In this document: positions 1-6,063 of the stretch, in pieces | How positions within the stretch are numbered: the stretch's first letter is position 1 | Layout: each line of letters starts with the position of its first letter | Assembly (NCBI GenBank): GCA_937916345.1 | Contig: CALFUE010000009.1 | Coordinates: forward strand, 1 to 6,063 | DNA: 6,063 nt | Origin: an uncultured bacterium | GTDB taxonomy: Bacteria; Bacillota; Clostridia; Lachnospirales; Lachnospiraceae | Reading direction: 5' to 3' | Made by a program: the position numbers and the translations under genes | The notes under the pieces: generated by a model | Databases searched by the model: none | The model's input: only the letters and a program-made list of their open reading frames with translations | What the model was told of the DNA's origin: nothing

Positions 1-33
1 AAGTATCTTTTTGATATCCGTCCTTTTAGGTAT
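1..33 (-). CDS. carB: Carbamoyl-phosphate synthase large subunit, first 11 codons (cut by left edge)
   Basis: Reading leftward from position 33, the codons are ATA and then PKRTDIKKIL. This matches the CarB amino terminus as I recall it from E. coli (MPKRTDIKSIL), just before the first ATP-grasp half. CarB uses two ATP, bicarbonate and the ammonia channelled from CarA to make carbamoyl phosphate for pyrimidines and arginine. Its place directly after carA on the same strand supports the call. The start is odd: the initiator-Met position holds ATA, with GAGGAG at 42-47 spaced 8 nt from it. In-frame ATGs exist at 60-58 (adding MVSCRGEYV) and 69-67, below an in-frame TAG at 76-78, but neither has a ribosome-binding site. 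An automated caller would probably choose one of these. I set the start at 33 from homology and spacing. Gene identity is firm; the exact start is not. Confidence 0.85.
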   Translation of the reverse strand, partial: MPKRTDIKKIL

Positions 34-113
34 AACATATTCTCCTCTACAGGAAACCATTGGTATCATTTTGCACTATAACCATTTATTCGTTTCTCAT
101 TTCCAAACGACCA
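34..113 (-). other. AT-rich spacer between carA and carB
   Basis: These 80 nt are the longest non-coding stretch in the window. They are about 35% G+C by hand count, clearly lower than the flanking genes. A weak inverted repeat, TCGTTT at 90-95 and AAACGA at 105-110, encloses a 9-nt loop. No U-tract follows it on the minus strand, so it does not look like an intrinsic terminator. The spacer also holds the carB ribosome-binding site and two in-frame ATGs. I see no convincing promoter or known riboswitch. Confidence 0.5.
42..47 (-). promoter_or_regulatory. Shine-Dalgarno site of carB
   Basis: On the minus strand this reads GAGGAG, with an extra A upstream at 48. It is the only good purine-rich site between carA and carB. 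Its spacing is 8 nt to the ATA at 33-31, which is in the CarB frame, and only 3 nt to an ATG at 38-36, which is out of frame. It therefore argues that translation of carB begins, or once began, at position 33 rather than at the ATGs at 60 or 69. Confidence 0.7.
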
Positions 114-1202
114 TTACTTCTTTTGTATACAGCTCATAAGCTCATTAAATCTCCCGAAGAGGTAGCTCCCGTCGCCTGGCCCCGGGGCGCTCTCCGGGTG
201 ATACTGTACCGAGAAGCACGGATCTGTCCCGGAGCAAAGCCCCTCCACAGTCCGGTCGAGTAAATTGATATGGGTTACATTTAAGTCCGTATTTTCCAGG
301 CTGTCCACATCCACAGCGTAGGAGTGGTTCTGTGAAGTCATCTCGATCCTGCCTGTAACGAGGTCTTTGACGGGATGATTTCCTCCCCTGTGCCCGAACT
401 TCAGCTTGTAGGTTTTAGCCCCATAGGCCAGAGCGATTATCTGATGACCGAGACAGATGCCAAACATGGGAAACTGCCCCCGCAGCTCCCTGACCAAATC
501 TATCGCCGGTCTCACATCGCAAGGATCACCCGGACCGTTTGACAGGAACACTCCGTCGGGAGCGCATTTCCTGATCTCCTCCGCCTTCACATCCCACGGA
601 AAAACCGTAACGGAGCACCCATTCGCAAGAAAAGAACGGATGATATTTTCCTTCATTCCCAGGTCTATGCAGGCCACATGAAATCCCGCATCACCCTGCC
701 CGAAGCTTTCGGGCTTCTTCCTGCTGACTTTTGATACCGCATCCTTCGGCATCTGATAATCCCTGATTGCCTTTAACGCCGCATCTGCGGAAGTAGCCTC
801 ATCAGCCATACAGACAATCTGGCTCCCGAAGTTTCTCACCCTCCTGATCAGCTCTCTGGTGTCCACCCCTGATATCCCCGGGATACCAAATTCCTCCATG
901 CAGGAAGACAGAGATCTCTCAGATCTGAAATTTGAAGGAATGTCCTGATAATCTCTGACGATCAGCCCTCCTATGGTCGGTATCCTTGTCTCGAAATCAT
1001 CCTTATTGATGCCATAATTTCCTATGAGGGGGTATGCCATGATCACCGCCTGATCTGTATAGGAAGGATCCGAGATGATCTCCTGATAACCCACGACAGA
1101 GGTGTTGAACACAAGCTCGCACACGGTTTCTTTGTCAGCGCCAAAGCCCTCTCCCACATACTCGCTCCCGTCGGAGAGCACCAGCTTCTTTTTGTTTGTC
1201 AT
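114..1202 (-). CDS. carA: Carbamoyl-phosphate synthase, small (glutaminase) subunit
   Basis: A complete 362-residue protein, normal length for CarA. It hydrolyses glutamine and passes ammonia to CarB for carbamoyl phosphate, the first step towards pyrimidines and a precursor of arginine. The N-terminal CarA-specific domain (about 5-150) contains VFNTSVVGYQEIISDPSY and GISGVDTRELIR. The C-terminal class I glutamine amidotransferase domain (about 174-355) contains LSNGPGDP (220-227), the nucleophile elbow GICLGHQ (248-254, Cys250) and the His-Glu pair in QYHPE (His335, Glu337), so the catalytic triad is intact. The start ATG overlaps the purF stop as ATGA and has a very strong ribosome-binding site inside purF, suggesting translational coupling. 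It ends in TAA and is followed by an AT-rich spacer and then carB. I see nothing truncated or missing. Confidence 0.97.
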   Translation of the reverse strand: MTNKKKLVLSDGSEYVGEGFGADKETVCELVFNTSVVGYQEIISDPSYTDQAVIMAYPLIGNYGINKDDFETRIPTIGGLIVRDYQDIPSNFRSERSLSSCMEEFGIPGISGVDTRELIRRVRNFGSQIVCMADEATSADAALKAIRDYQMPKDAVSKVSRKKPESFGQGDAGFHVACIDLGMKENIIRSFLANGCSVTVFPWDVKAEEIRKCAPDGVFLSNGPGDPCDVRPAIDLVRELRGQFPMFGICLGHQIIALAYGAKTYKLKFGHRGGNHPVKDLVTGRIEMTSQNHSYAVDVDSLENTDLNVTHINLLDRTVEGLCSGTDPCFSVQYHPESAPGPGDGSYLFGRFNELMSCIQKK

Positions 1203-2644
1203 CCTTTATCACCTCTAAAACTTATAGGTTTCTCAAACCTGTCCTTCCCTCTTTCCAATGGTATCTGCGTGGGATAATCCCCGTTGAAACAGGCCTGGCA
1301 GAAATCCCTTGTCCCGATCATCCTGCCCAGAGCGTCAGTAGACAAAAAAGCGAGGGAATCGACTCCCAGTATCTCTGCGATCTGGGACTCGTCGTGGTGG
1401 CTCGCTATCAGATATTCCTCGGAATCTATATCCACCCCGTAATAGCAGGGATGCCTGAAGGGCGGCGAGGATATCCTCAGGTGTATCTCCTCCGCCCCCG
1501 CATCCTTCAACATATCGACAATCCTCCTTATGGTGGTTCCTCTGACGATGGAATCGTCTATCAGAACGATCTTTTTCCCGCAGATCACATTTCTGATGGG
1601 ACTCAGCTTTATCCTGACGGTGTCGGTGCGCAGATCCTGTCCGGGGGCGATAAAGCTCCTTCCCACATACTTGTTTTTCACCAGCCCGGTCTCAAAGGGA
1701 ATGCGGCTCTCCATGGAATAACCTATGGCAGCGTCTATCCCTGAATCCGGCACTCCCATTACCACATCCGCCTCCACCGGTGTCTCAATGGCAAGCAGTT
1801 TTCCCGCCTGTTTGCGGGCTTCGTGGACACTGACGCCGTCTATCACCGAGTCAGGTCTCGCGAAATAAATGTACTCAAATATACATGATTTCCTTTGCCT
1901 GACGCCTCCCGCGATCCTCATGGAAGATACTGTGATATCCCAAACCCCATCCTTTCTCGAAAATACCAGCATCTCACCCGGCTCTATATCCCTTATCATC
2001 CCGCCTCCCACGGCGTGTATCCCGCAGCTCTCGGAAGCCACCACATAGCCCCCGTCAGCTGTCTTCCCATAGCAAAGCGGCCGCAATCCCAATGGATCGC
2101 GAACCGCTATCATTTTTGCCGCAGACATTATGCAAAGGGAATATGCCCCTTCCAAGTAAGACACTCCCAGACTCACAGCTTCCTCTATGCTGCGCGTCTT
2201 CAGTCTTTCCCTGATTATCATGTAACATATAGTCTCAGTGTCACTGGTGGAGTGAAATATGGCACCGTTCATTTCCAGCTCATCCCTGAGGGGAAGCGCG
2301 TTGGTCAGATTACCGTTATGAGCCACCGCGAGCTTTCCCTTTATATGATTGACTATGAGAGGCTGACAGTTTGCTATGGTGCCGGCTCCGGTGGTAGAGT
2401 ATCTCACATGGCCGATGGCCGCGTTTCCCTGCGGCATCGACGACAGCACATCATCCGTAAAAACCTCTCCTACCAGCCCCTGGCCTTTTCGCACATCGAA
2501 AACTCCGTCGTCGTTTACCACGATCCCGCAGCTCTCCTGCCCTCTGTGCTGCAGACTGTACAGTCCGTAATAGGTGAGATGCGCCACATTTGTTCTCTTG
2601 TTCCCGAATATCCCGAAGACTCCGCACTCTTCATGAATCGCCAT
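1199..2644 (-). CDS. purF: Amidophosphoribosyltransferase (glutamine PRPP amidotransferase), Fe-S type
   Basis: PurF transfers the glutamine amide nitrogen to PRPP, giving 5-phosphoribosylamine, the first step of purine synthesis. From the ATG at 2644 it has 481 residues, near the family's usual 470-480. The N-terminal Ntn-type glutaminase domain follows a short leader, MAIHEE, ahead of Cys7 (CGVFGIF), the expected nucleophile after propeptide cleavage. HRGQES (33-38) and AHNGNL (108-113) are also present. The C-terminal phosphoribosyltransferase domain carries the PRPP loop LIDDSIVRGTT (361-371). Cysteines 254, 400, 449 and 452 match the [4Fe-4S] ligand positions of the Bacillus-type enzyme, so an oxygen-labile cluster is expected. 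An in-frame GTG at 2686 would add 14 residues and overlap asnB by 11 nt, but its GGAG lies only 3 nt away. The ATG has GGAAGGAG, so I prefer it. The stop overlaps carA by 4 nt. Confidence 0.96.
   Translation of the reverse strand: MAIHEECGVFGIFGNKRTNVAHLTYYGLYSLQHRGQESCGIVVNDDGVFDVRKGQGLVGEVFTDDVLSSMPQGNAAIGHVRYSTTGAGTIANCQPLIVNHIKGKLAVAHNGNLTNALPLRDELEMNGAIFHSTSDTETICYMIIRERLKTRSIEEAVSLGVSYLEGAYSLCIMSAAKMIAVRDPLGLRPLCYGKTADGGYVVASESCGIHAVGGGMIRDIEPGEMLVFSRKDGVWDITVSSMRIAGGVRQRKSCIFEYIYFARPDSVIDGVSVHEARKQAGKLLAIETPVEADVVMGVPDSGIDAAIGYSMESRIPFETGLVKNKYVGRSFIAPGQDLRTDTVRIKLSPIRNVICGKKIVLIDDSIVRGTTIRRIVDMLKDAGAEEIHLRISSPPFRHPCYYGVDIDSEEYLIASHHDESQIAEILGVDSLAFLSTDALGRMIGTRDFCQACFNGDYPTQIPLERGKDRFEKPISFRGDKG
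1208..1216 (-). promoter_or_regulatory. Shine-Dalgarno site of carA, inside the purF 3' end
   Basis: The minus strand reads AGAGGTGAT, 5 nt before the carA ATG. GAGGTGAT is fully complementary to the usual bacterial 16S rRNA 3' tail, the longest such match I saw at a start in this window. It lies in the last codons of purF, so carA can recruit ribosomes itself as well as by re-initiation at the ATGA overlap. Confidence 0.8.
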
Positions 2645-2654
2645 GGAAATATCG

Positions 2655-2662
2655 CTCCTTCC
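2655..2662 (-). promoter_or_regulatory. Shine-Dalgarno site favouring the ATG start of purF
   Basis: The minus strand reads GGAAGGAG, 10 nt before the ATG at 2644-2642. The competing GTG at 2686 has only GGAG (2690-2693) with a cramped 3-nt spacer. The stronger site and the better start codon both favour the ATG, which also puts the catalytic Cys at residue 7 behind a short, cleavable leader. Confidence 0.65.
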
Positions 2663-2675
2663 GTCAAAAATCTTG

Positions 2676-4262
2676 TTATTCTCCACTGGCTCCGTAATTT
2701 GAGAGCACTCTCGCAGAGGGGTCGTTCACATCGCAGCCCTCCCACTCCTTATTAGGCATCCAGAAATCCCTGATCATCTGAGACTGACCGGGATAGTATT
2801 TCTCAAAGAGCTCACGGTAGAGAAGCGATTCCTTGGTAAATGGCGTCGCGTGGGTATATTTGACACGGAGCTTTTCGTATTCTTCGTCGGTGTAGACTCT
2901 CTCTGCATAAGCCTTCATATGATCCACCATGGAATGCCCCACCGCATCGGAAAATGCGGCTTTCTCTCTCATCAATATCTCATATGGCAGATAATCCAGC
3001 CCCTCAAAGGCGTGCCTTAAGAGATATTTACCCTTACCGTAGCGGTTCACTTTCATCCCGGGATCTATTGCCATACAGTATTTTATGAAATCCAGATCTC
3101 CAAAGGGGACTCTCGCCTCCAGAGAGTTTACGGATATGCATCTGTCTGCCCGAAGCACATCGTACATATAAAGCTCTGAGACCCGCTTTTCCGCCTCCTT
3201 CTGAAAGGCCTCGGGACTCGGGGCGAAATCGGTATATTTATAACCGAAGATTTCATCCGAGACCTCGCCTGTCAGGATAACCCGGATATCCGTCTTTTCA
3301 TGGATCGCCTTGCAGAGGAGATACATACCCATGGAAGCCCTGATGGTGGTGATATCGTAGGTGCCGAGCAGCTTTACCACATCAGGCAGAGCGGATAACA
3401 CGTCATCTTTTGTGATGATGACTTCCGTGTGATCTGTTCCCAGATAATCTGCCGTCTGTCTGGCATATTTCAGATCAATGGCATCCTCGTTCATACCGAT
3501 GGCAAAGGTCCTGATGGGTCTGCTCTCTCTTCTCTGGGCGATGCTGCAGACCAGGGATGAGTCAAGGCCTCCCGAGAGAAGAAAGCCCACCTTTGCGTCC
3601 GCTATCAGCCTCTTTTCAACACCCGCGATCAGCTTTTCCCTGATATTGCCGCACACCGTCTCAAGGTCGTCATTCACGAAGCCTTCAGGGCGCGCGATAT
3701 CACAAAAGCAGACGAACTCTCCATTTTTATAATAGTGACCGGGAGGGAAGGGATAGATCTTTTCCCCGGTGAGCGGAGTCAGACTTTTCGGTTCGCTGGC
3801 AAAAATGATCTTTCCATCCTTGTCGTAGGTATAGAACAGAGGTCTGATCCCGATGGGATCTCTTGCAGCGATAAATTCATCATTTTTTCCATCGTGGATC
3901 ACGCAGGCAAACTCGGCGTCCAGCATGCGGAAACACTCTGTGCCGTACTCAAAATAAAGGGGAAGCAGGATCTCACAATCACTGTCGCTCTTAAAGCTGT
4001 AACCCTTTTTTATCAGTTCCTCCCTCATAGAGGTAAACCCGTAGATCTCACCGTTGCATACCACTTCGCAATCTCCCAGTGAAAAGGGCTGCATTCCCCC
4101 GGGGGAAAGCCCCATGATGGAAAGTCTTCTAAAACCGAGGAGACCGCCGTCAGTACGTACCACTCTCTTATCATCCGGACCTCTCGAAGTCATCTCGTCC
4201 AAGGCATCCTTAAATTCTGACTCGTCTGCCGCCGGGTTGCACCATGCCATGATCGAACACAT
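2676..4262 (-). CDS. asnB: Asparagine synthetase, glutamine-hydrolysing (AsnB type)
   Basis: AsnB converts aspartate, glutamine and ATP to asparagine, glutamate, AMP and pyrophosphate. It has 528 residues, somewhat shorter than E. coli AsnB (about 554). The N-terminal class II glutaminase domain (2 to about 190) has Cys2 as nucleophile (MCSIMAW), RGPD (27-30), RRLSIM (45-50), CNGEIYG (69-75) and RDPIGIRPL (134-142). The synthetase domain has the pyrophosphate loop LSGGLDSS (229-236), TGEVSDE (331-337) and a lysine in REKAAFSD (Lys434). That lysine lines up with the essential Lys of RQKEQFSD in E. coli AsnB, which supports true asparagine synthesis. The usual GEGSDE appears here as GEVSDE. The ATG has GAGGT 7 nt upstream and must be the start, because Cys2 has to follow the initiator Met. 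The gene begins 21 nt after the glutamine synthetase stop. Confidence 0.95.
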   Translation of the reverse strand: MCSIMAWCNPAADESEFKDALDEMTSRGPDDKRVVRTDGGLLGFRRLSIMGLSPGGMQPFSLGDCEVVCNGEIYGFTSMREELIKKGYSFKSDSDCEILLPLYFEYGTECFRMLDAEFACVIHDGKNDEFIAARDPIGIRPLFYTYDKDGKIIFASEPKSLTPLTGEKIYPFPPGHYYKNGEFVCFCDIARPEGFVNDDLETVCGNIREKLIAGVEKRLIADAKVGFLLSGGLDSSLVCSIAQRRESRPIRTFAIGMNEDAIDLKYARQTADYLGTDHTEVIITKDDVLSALPDVVKLLGTYDITTIRASMGMYLLCKAIHEKTDIRVILTGEVSDEIFGYKYTDFAPSPEAFQKEAEKRVSELYMYDVLRADRCISVNSLEARVPFGDLDFIKYCMAIDPGMKVNRYGKGKYLLRHAFEGLDYLPYEILMREKAAFSDAVGHSMVDHMKAYAERVYTDEEYEKLRVKYTHATPFTKESLLYRELFEKYYPGQSQMIRDFWMPNKEWEGCDVNDPSARVLSNYGASGE

Positions 4263-4269
4263 TTTTTCT

Positions 4270-4274
4270 ACCTC
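4270..4274 (-). promoter_or_regulatory. Shine-Dalgarno site of asnB
   Basis: The minus strand reads GAGGT (within GTGAGGTAG), 7 nt before the asnB ATG and inside the 21-nt gap after the glutamine synthetase gene. With Cys2 required directly after Met, it fixes the asnB start. Confidence 0.7.
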
Positions 4275-4283
4275 ACTTGAAAT

Positions 4284-6063
4284 TTATCGTACGCTGAAAA
4301 GCATGTCGCCGTAGGAAGGATATGGCCAGCAGCCGGAATCCACCATGGTCTCCGCCTCATCAGCCGCTGCCCGAAGCTCGCTCATTATCGGGAGCAGGCG
4401 GTCTCTGATCATAAAGCTCTCAGATATGACATCCTTCGCATCCGGGAGTGAGCTGATGGATTTATCCAGTTCCCCCGCCTTTTTGTAGATCTGATCGGCC
4501 AGATCCGATAGCCTTGTCACCACCTCAGACTCATAGGCACATTCCAGGAAGGCGTTTACTGACCGTTTTACTGCCACAGCCCCCGAGAGCTTGTCCGCGT
4601 ATTTTGTCACAGCGGGAAGGATATCCCTCATAGCCATGTCGTACATGGTATTTGCCTCGATGCGCACCTGCTTGCAATAATTCTCCAGCATTATCTCACA
4701 TCTGGATTCTATCTCCTTCTTGCTGAACACCTTTTGTCCGGTGAGCATGGTGACATTTTTTTCATCCAGGATATGCGGCATGCAGTCGGGTGTCGTGCGG
4801 TAGTTACTGAGGCCTCTCACCTCAGTCGCCTCCTTTACCCAGGCATCGTCATATCCGTTCTCGTTAAAAAGTATCCTCCTGTGATCCTTAATGGTCTTTT
4901 TTATCATCTCGTGGAGAGTCTTCTCGAAATCCTCCGCATTCTCCAGCCTGTCGGCATAGATCTTCAACGACTCCGCAACGGAAGCGTTCAGCATGATGTT
5001 CGCGCAGGCGATGGAGTTTGAAGACCCAAGGCTCCTGAACTCGAATTTATTTCCGGTAAAGGCGAAGGGTGACGTCCTGTTCCTGTCCGTAGTATCTCTC
5101 GGGAATGCCGGAAGCACATCCACACCCAGCTTCATGATCTTTTTCTCGTCAGCCTTGTAGGGCTTGTCCTGCTCGATGGCATCCAGTATCGCGGAGAGCT
5201 CATCCCCCAAAAATACTGAAATAATGGCGGGTGGCGCCTCGTTTGCACCGAGTCTGTGATCGTTTCCGGCTGTCGCAACCGAAAGCCGCAGGAGATCCTG
5301 ATAATCATCCACAGCCTTTATCACGGCGCACAGAAACAACAGAAACTGCGCGTTCTCGTATGGTGTCTCTCCGGGAGAGAGGAGGTTTACTCCGCTGTCG
5401 GTGGCCATTGACCAGTTGTTATGCTTGCCGCTTCCGTTTACCCCGGCGAAGGGTTTTTCGTGAAGCAGACATACGAGGTCGTGCTTCGCGGCAACCTTTT
5501 GCATGATCTCCATGGTGAGCTGGTTCTGATCGGTCGCGATATTTGTGGTGGAATAGATGGGCGCAAGCTCATGCTGCGCGGGTGATACCTCGTTATGCTC
5601 AGTCTTTGCCAGTATTCCCAGCTTCCACAGCTCATCATTCAAATCGATCATAAAGGCCTGTACTTTTGGTTTTATCACTCCAAAGTAGTGGTCGTCCATC
5701 TCCTGCCCCTTGGGGGATCTGGCGCCGTAAAGTGTCCTTCCGGTGTAGCGGAGGTCGGGGCGCCTGTCGTACATCTCCCTGGTGATAAGAAAGTATTCCT
5801 GCTCGGGGCCGACGGATGTCCTGACACTCCTTGCTGATGTGTTTCCAAAGAGCTTTAATATCCTGAGCGCCTGCTTGCTCAGCGCCTCCATGGAACGTAA
5901 CAGCGGTGTCTTCTTATCCAGTGCCTCTCCGCTGTAGGCACAGAATGCTGTGGGTATACAGAGTGTTTTGTCCTTGATAAAAGCGTAGGATGTGGGATCC
6001 CATGCTGTGTAGCCTCTCGCCTCAAAGGTGGCGCGGATGCCTCCCGTGGGGAAGGATGAGGCG
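4284..6063 (-). CDS. glnN: Glutamine synthetase type III, C-terminal ~592 residues (5' end beyond right edge)
   Basis: This enzyme makes glutamine from glutamate, ammonia and ATP in the cytoplasm. The frame is open past the internal ATG at 5891 to the window edge. The first visible residues, SSFPTGGIRATFEARGYTAW, are conserved GSIII sequence, so that ATG is not the start. With 592 residues visible and family members near 700, roughly 100 N-terminal residues are missing. In visible-fragment numbering, conserved blocks are GPEQEYFLI (85-93), EHNEVSPAQHELAPIY (155-170), NGSGKHNNWSM (209-219), AGNDHRLGANEAPPAI (265-280) and FTGNKFEFRSLGSS (335-348). These distinguish GSIII from the smaller GSI (about 440-470 residues) and GSII. 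GSIII enzymes form double-ring dodecamers. The symbol glnN is used for this type, though some genomes label it glnA. It is the first visible gene of the cluster and supplies the substrate for the genes that follow. Confidence 0.96.
   Translation of the reverse strand, partial: ASSFPTGGIRATFEARGYTAWDPTSYAFIKDKTLCIPTAFCAYSGEALDKKTPLLRSMEALSKQALRILKLFGNTSARSVRTSVGPEQEYFLITREMYDRRPDLRYTGRTLYGARSPKGQEMDDHYFGVIKPKVQAFMIDLNDELWKLGILAKTEHNEVSPAQHELAPIYSTTNIATDQNQLTMEIMQKVAAKHDLVCLLHEKPFAGVNGSGKHNNWSMATDSGVNLLSPGETPYENAQFLLFLCAVIKAVDDYQDLLRLSVATAGNDHRLGANEAPPAIISVFLGDELSAILDAIEQDKPYKADEKKIMKLGVDVLPAFPRDTTDRNRTSPFAFTGNKFEFRSLGSSNSIACANIMLNASVAESLKIYADRLENAEDFEKTLHEMIKKTIKDHRRILFNENGYDDAWVKEATEVRGLSNYRTTPDCMPHILDEKNVTMLTGQKVFSKKEIESRCEIMLENYCKQVRIEANTMYDMAMRDILPAVTKYADKLSGAVAVKRSVNAFLECAYESEVVTRLSDLADQIYKKAGELDKSISSLPDAKDVISESFMIRDRLLPIMSELRAAADEAETMVDSGCWPYPSYGDMLFSVR

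Noticed and set aside
75..106. Possible internal promoter for carB (TATAGT at 75-80, TTGGAA at 101-106, minus strand)
   Set aside because: The boxes are 20 nt apart, longer than the usual 16-18, and AT-rich DNA gives such matches by chance.
90..110. Inverted repeat after carA as a transcription terminator
   Set aside because: The stem is only 6 bp, A/T-rich with a 9-nt loop, and no U-run follows on the transcribed strand. carB continues directly downstream, so termination here is unlikely.
60..263. Plus-strand 67-codon frame beside carA
   Set aside because: More than half lies antisense to the carA C-terminus, and its product has no recognisable features. Its start merely coincides with the carB upstream region.
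1196..1744. Plus-strand open frame of 182 codons opposite the purF C-terminal half
   Set aside because: It is a shadow of the conserved phosphoribosyltransferase domain on the minus strand, with no recognisable domain of its own.
2515..2745. Minus-strand 76-codon frame across the asnB-purF junction
   Set aside because: It is a shifted frame of both real genes and overlaps their conserved coding sequence. No plausible product is recognisable.
1895..2755. Long plus-strand open frame of 286 codons opposite purF and the asnB end
   Set aside because: It lies antisense to clear purF sequence, its translation shows no recognisable domain, and its composition looks like a mirrored coding frame rich in His, Arg, Ser and Tyr. 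The purF motifs on the other strand explain the constraint.
4284..5891. Glutamine synthetase starting at the internal ATG at 5891
   Set aside because: Conserved GSIII residues (SSFPTGG, FEARGYTAW, IPTAFCAYSGEALDKKTPLL) continue in frame upstream to the window edge, so this Met is internal and the gene is simply cut by the window.

Overview
The window reads as a single block of co-directional genes, all on the minus strand. In transcription order (high to low coordinate) they are a type III glutamine synthetase cut by the right edge, a glutamine-hydrolysing asparagine synthetase (asnB), amidophosphoribosyltransferase (purF), the carbamoyl-phosphate synthase small subunit (carA), and the first codons of the large subunit (carB), cut by the left edge. 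No RNA gene, mobile element, CRISPR array or terminator is visible, and no gene-free stretch exceeds about 80 bases.

The organism is most likely an anaerobic Firmicute of the Clostridia, perhaps Lachnospiraceae-like. This is inferred from the type III glutamine synthetase, the [4Fe-4S]-type PurF with all four cluster cysteines, the compact 528-residue AsnB, and strong purine-rich Shine-Dalgarno sites. The genus cannot be told from the window.

The genes share one metabolite. Glutamine synthetase makes glutamine; AsnB, PurF and CarA each strip its amide nitrogen to feed asparagine, purine, and pyrimidine/arginine synthesis. Junctions are tight: 21 nt from glutamine synthetase to asnB, 31 nt (or an 11-nt overlap) from asnB to purF, and a 4-nt ATGA overlap from purF to carA. 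This looks like one operon whose promoter lies upstream, beyond the right edge. The exception is an AT-rich 80-nt spacer between carA and carB.

The most unusual point is the carB start. The conserved CarB N-terminus PKRTDIKKIL is readable in positions 30-1, but the codon in the initiator-Met position is ATA. A good GAGGAG ribosome-binding site sits 8 nt upstream of this ATA. The only in-frame ATG codons (60 and 69) lack a ribosome-binding site and would add a 9- or 12-residue unconserved leader. Either carB uses a rare AUA start, or the base is a mutation or sequence error, or initiation occurs upstream.
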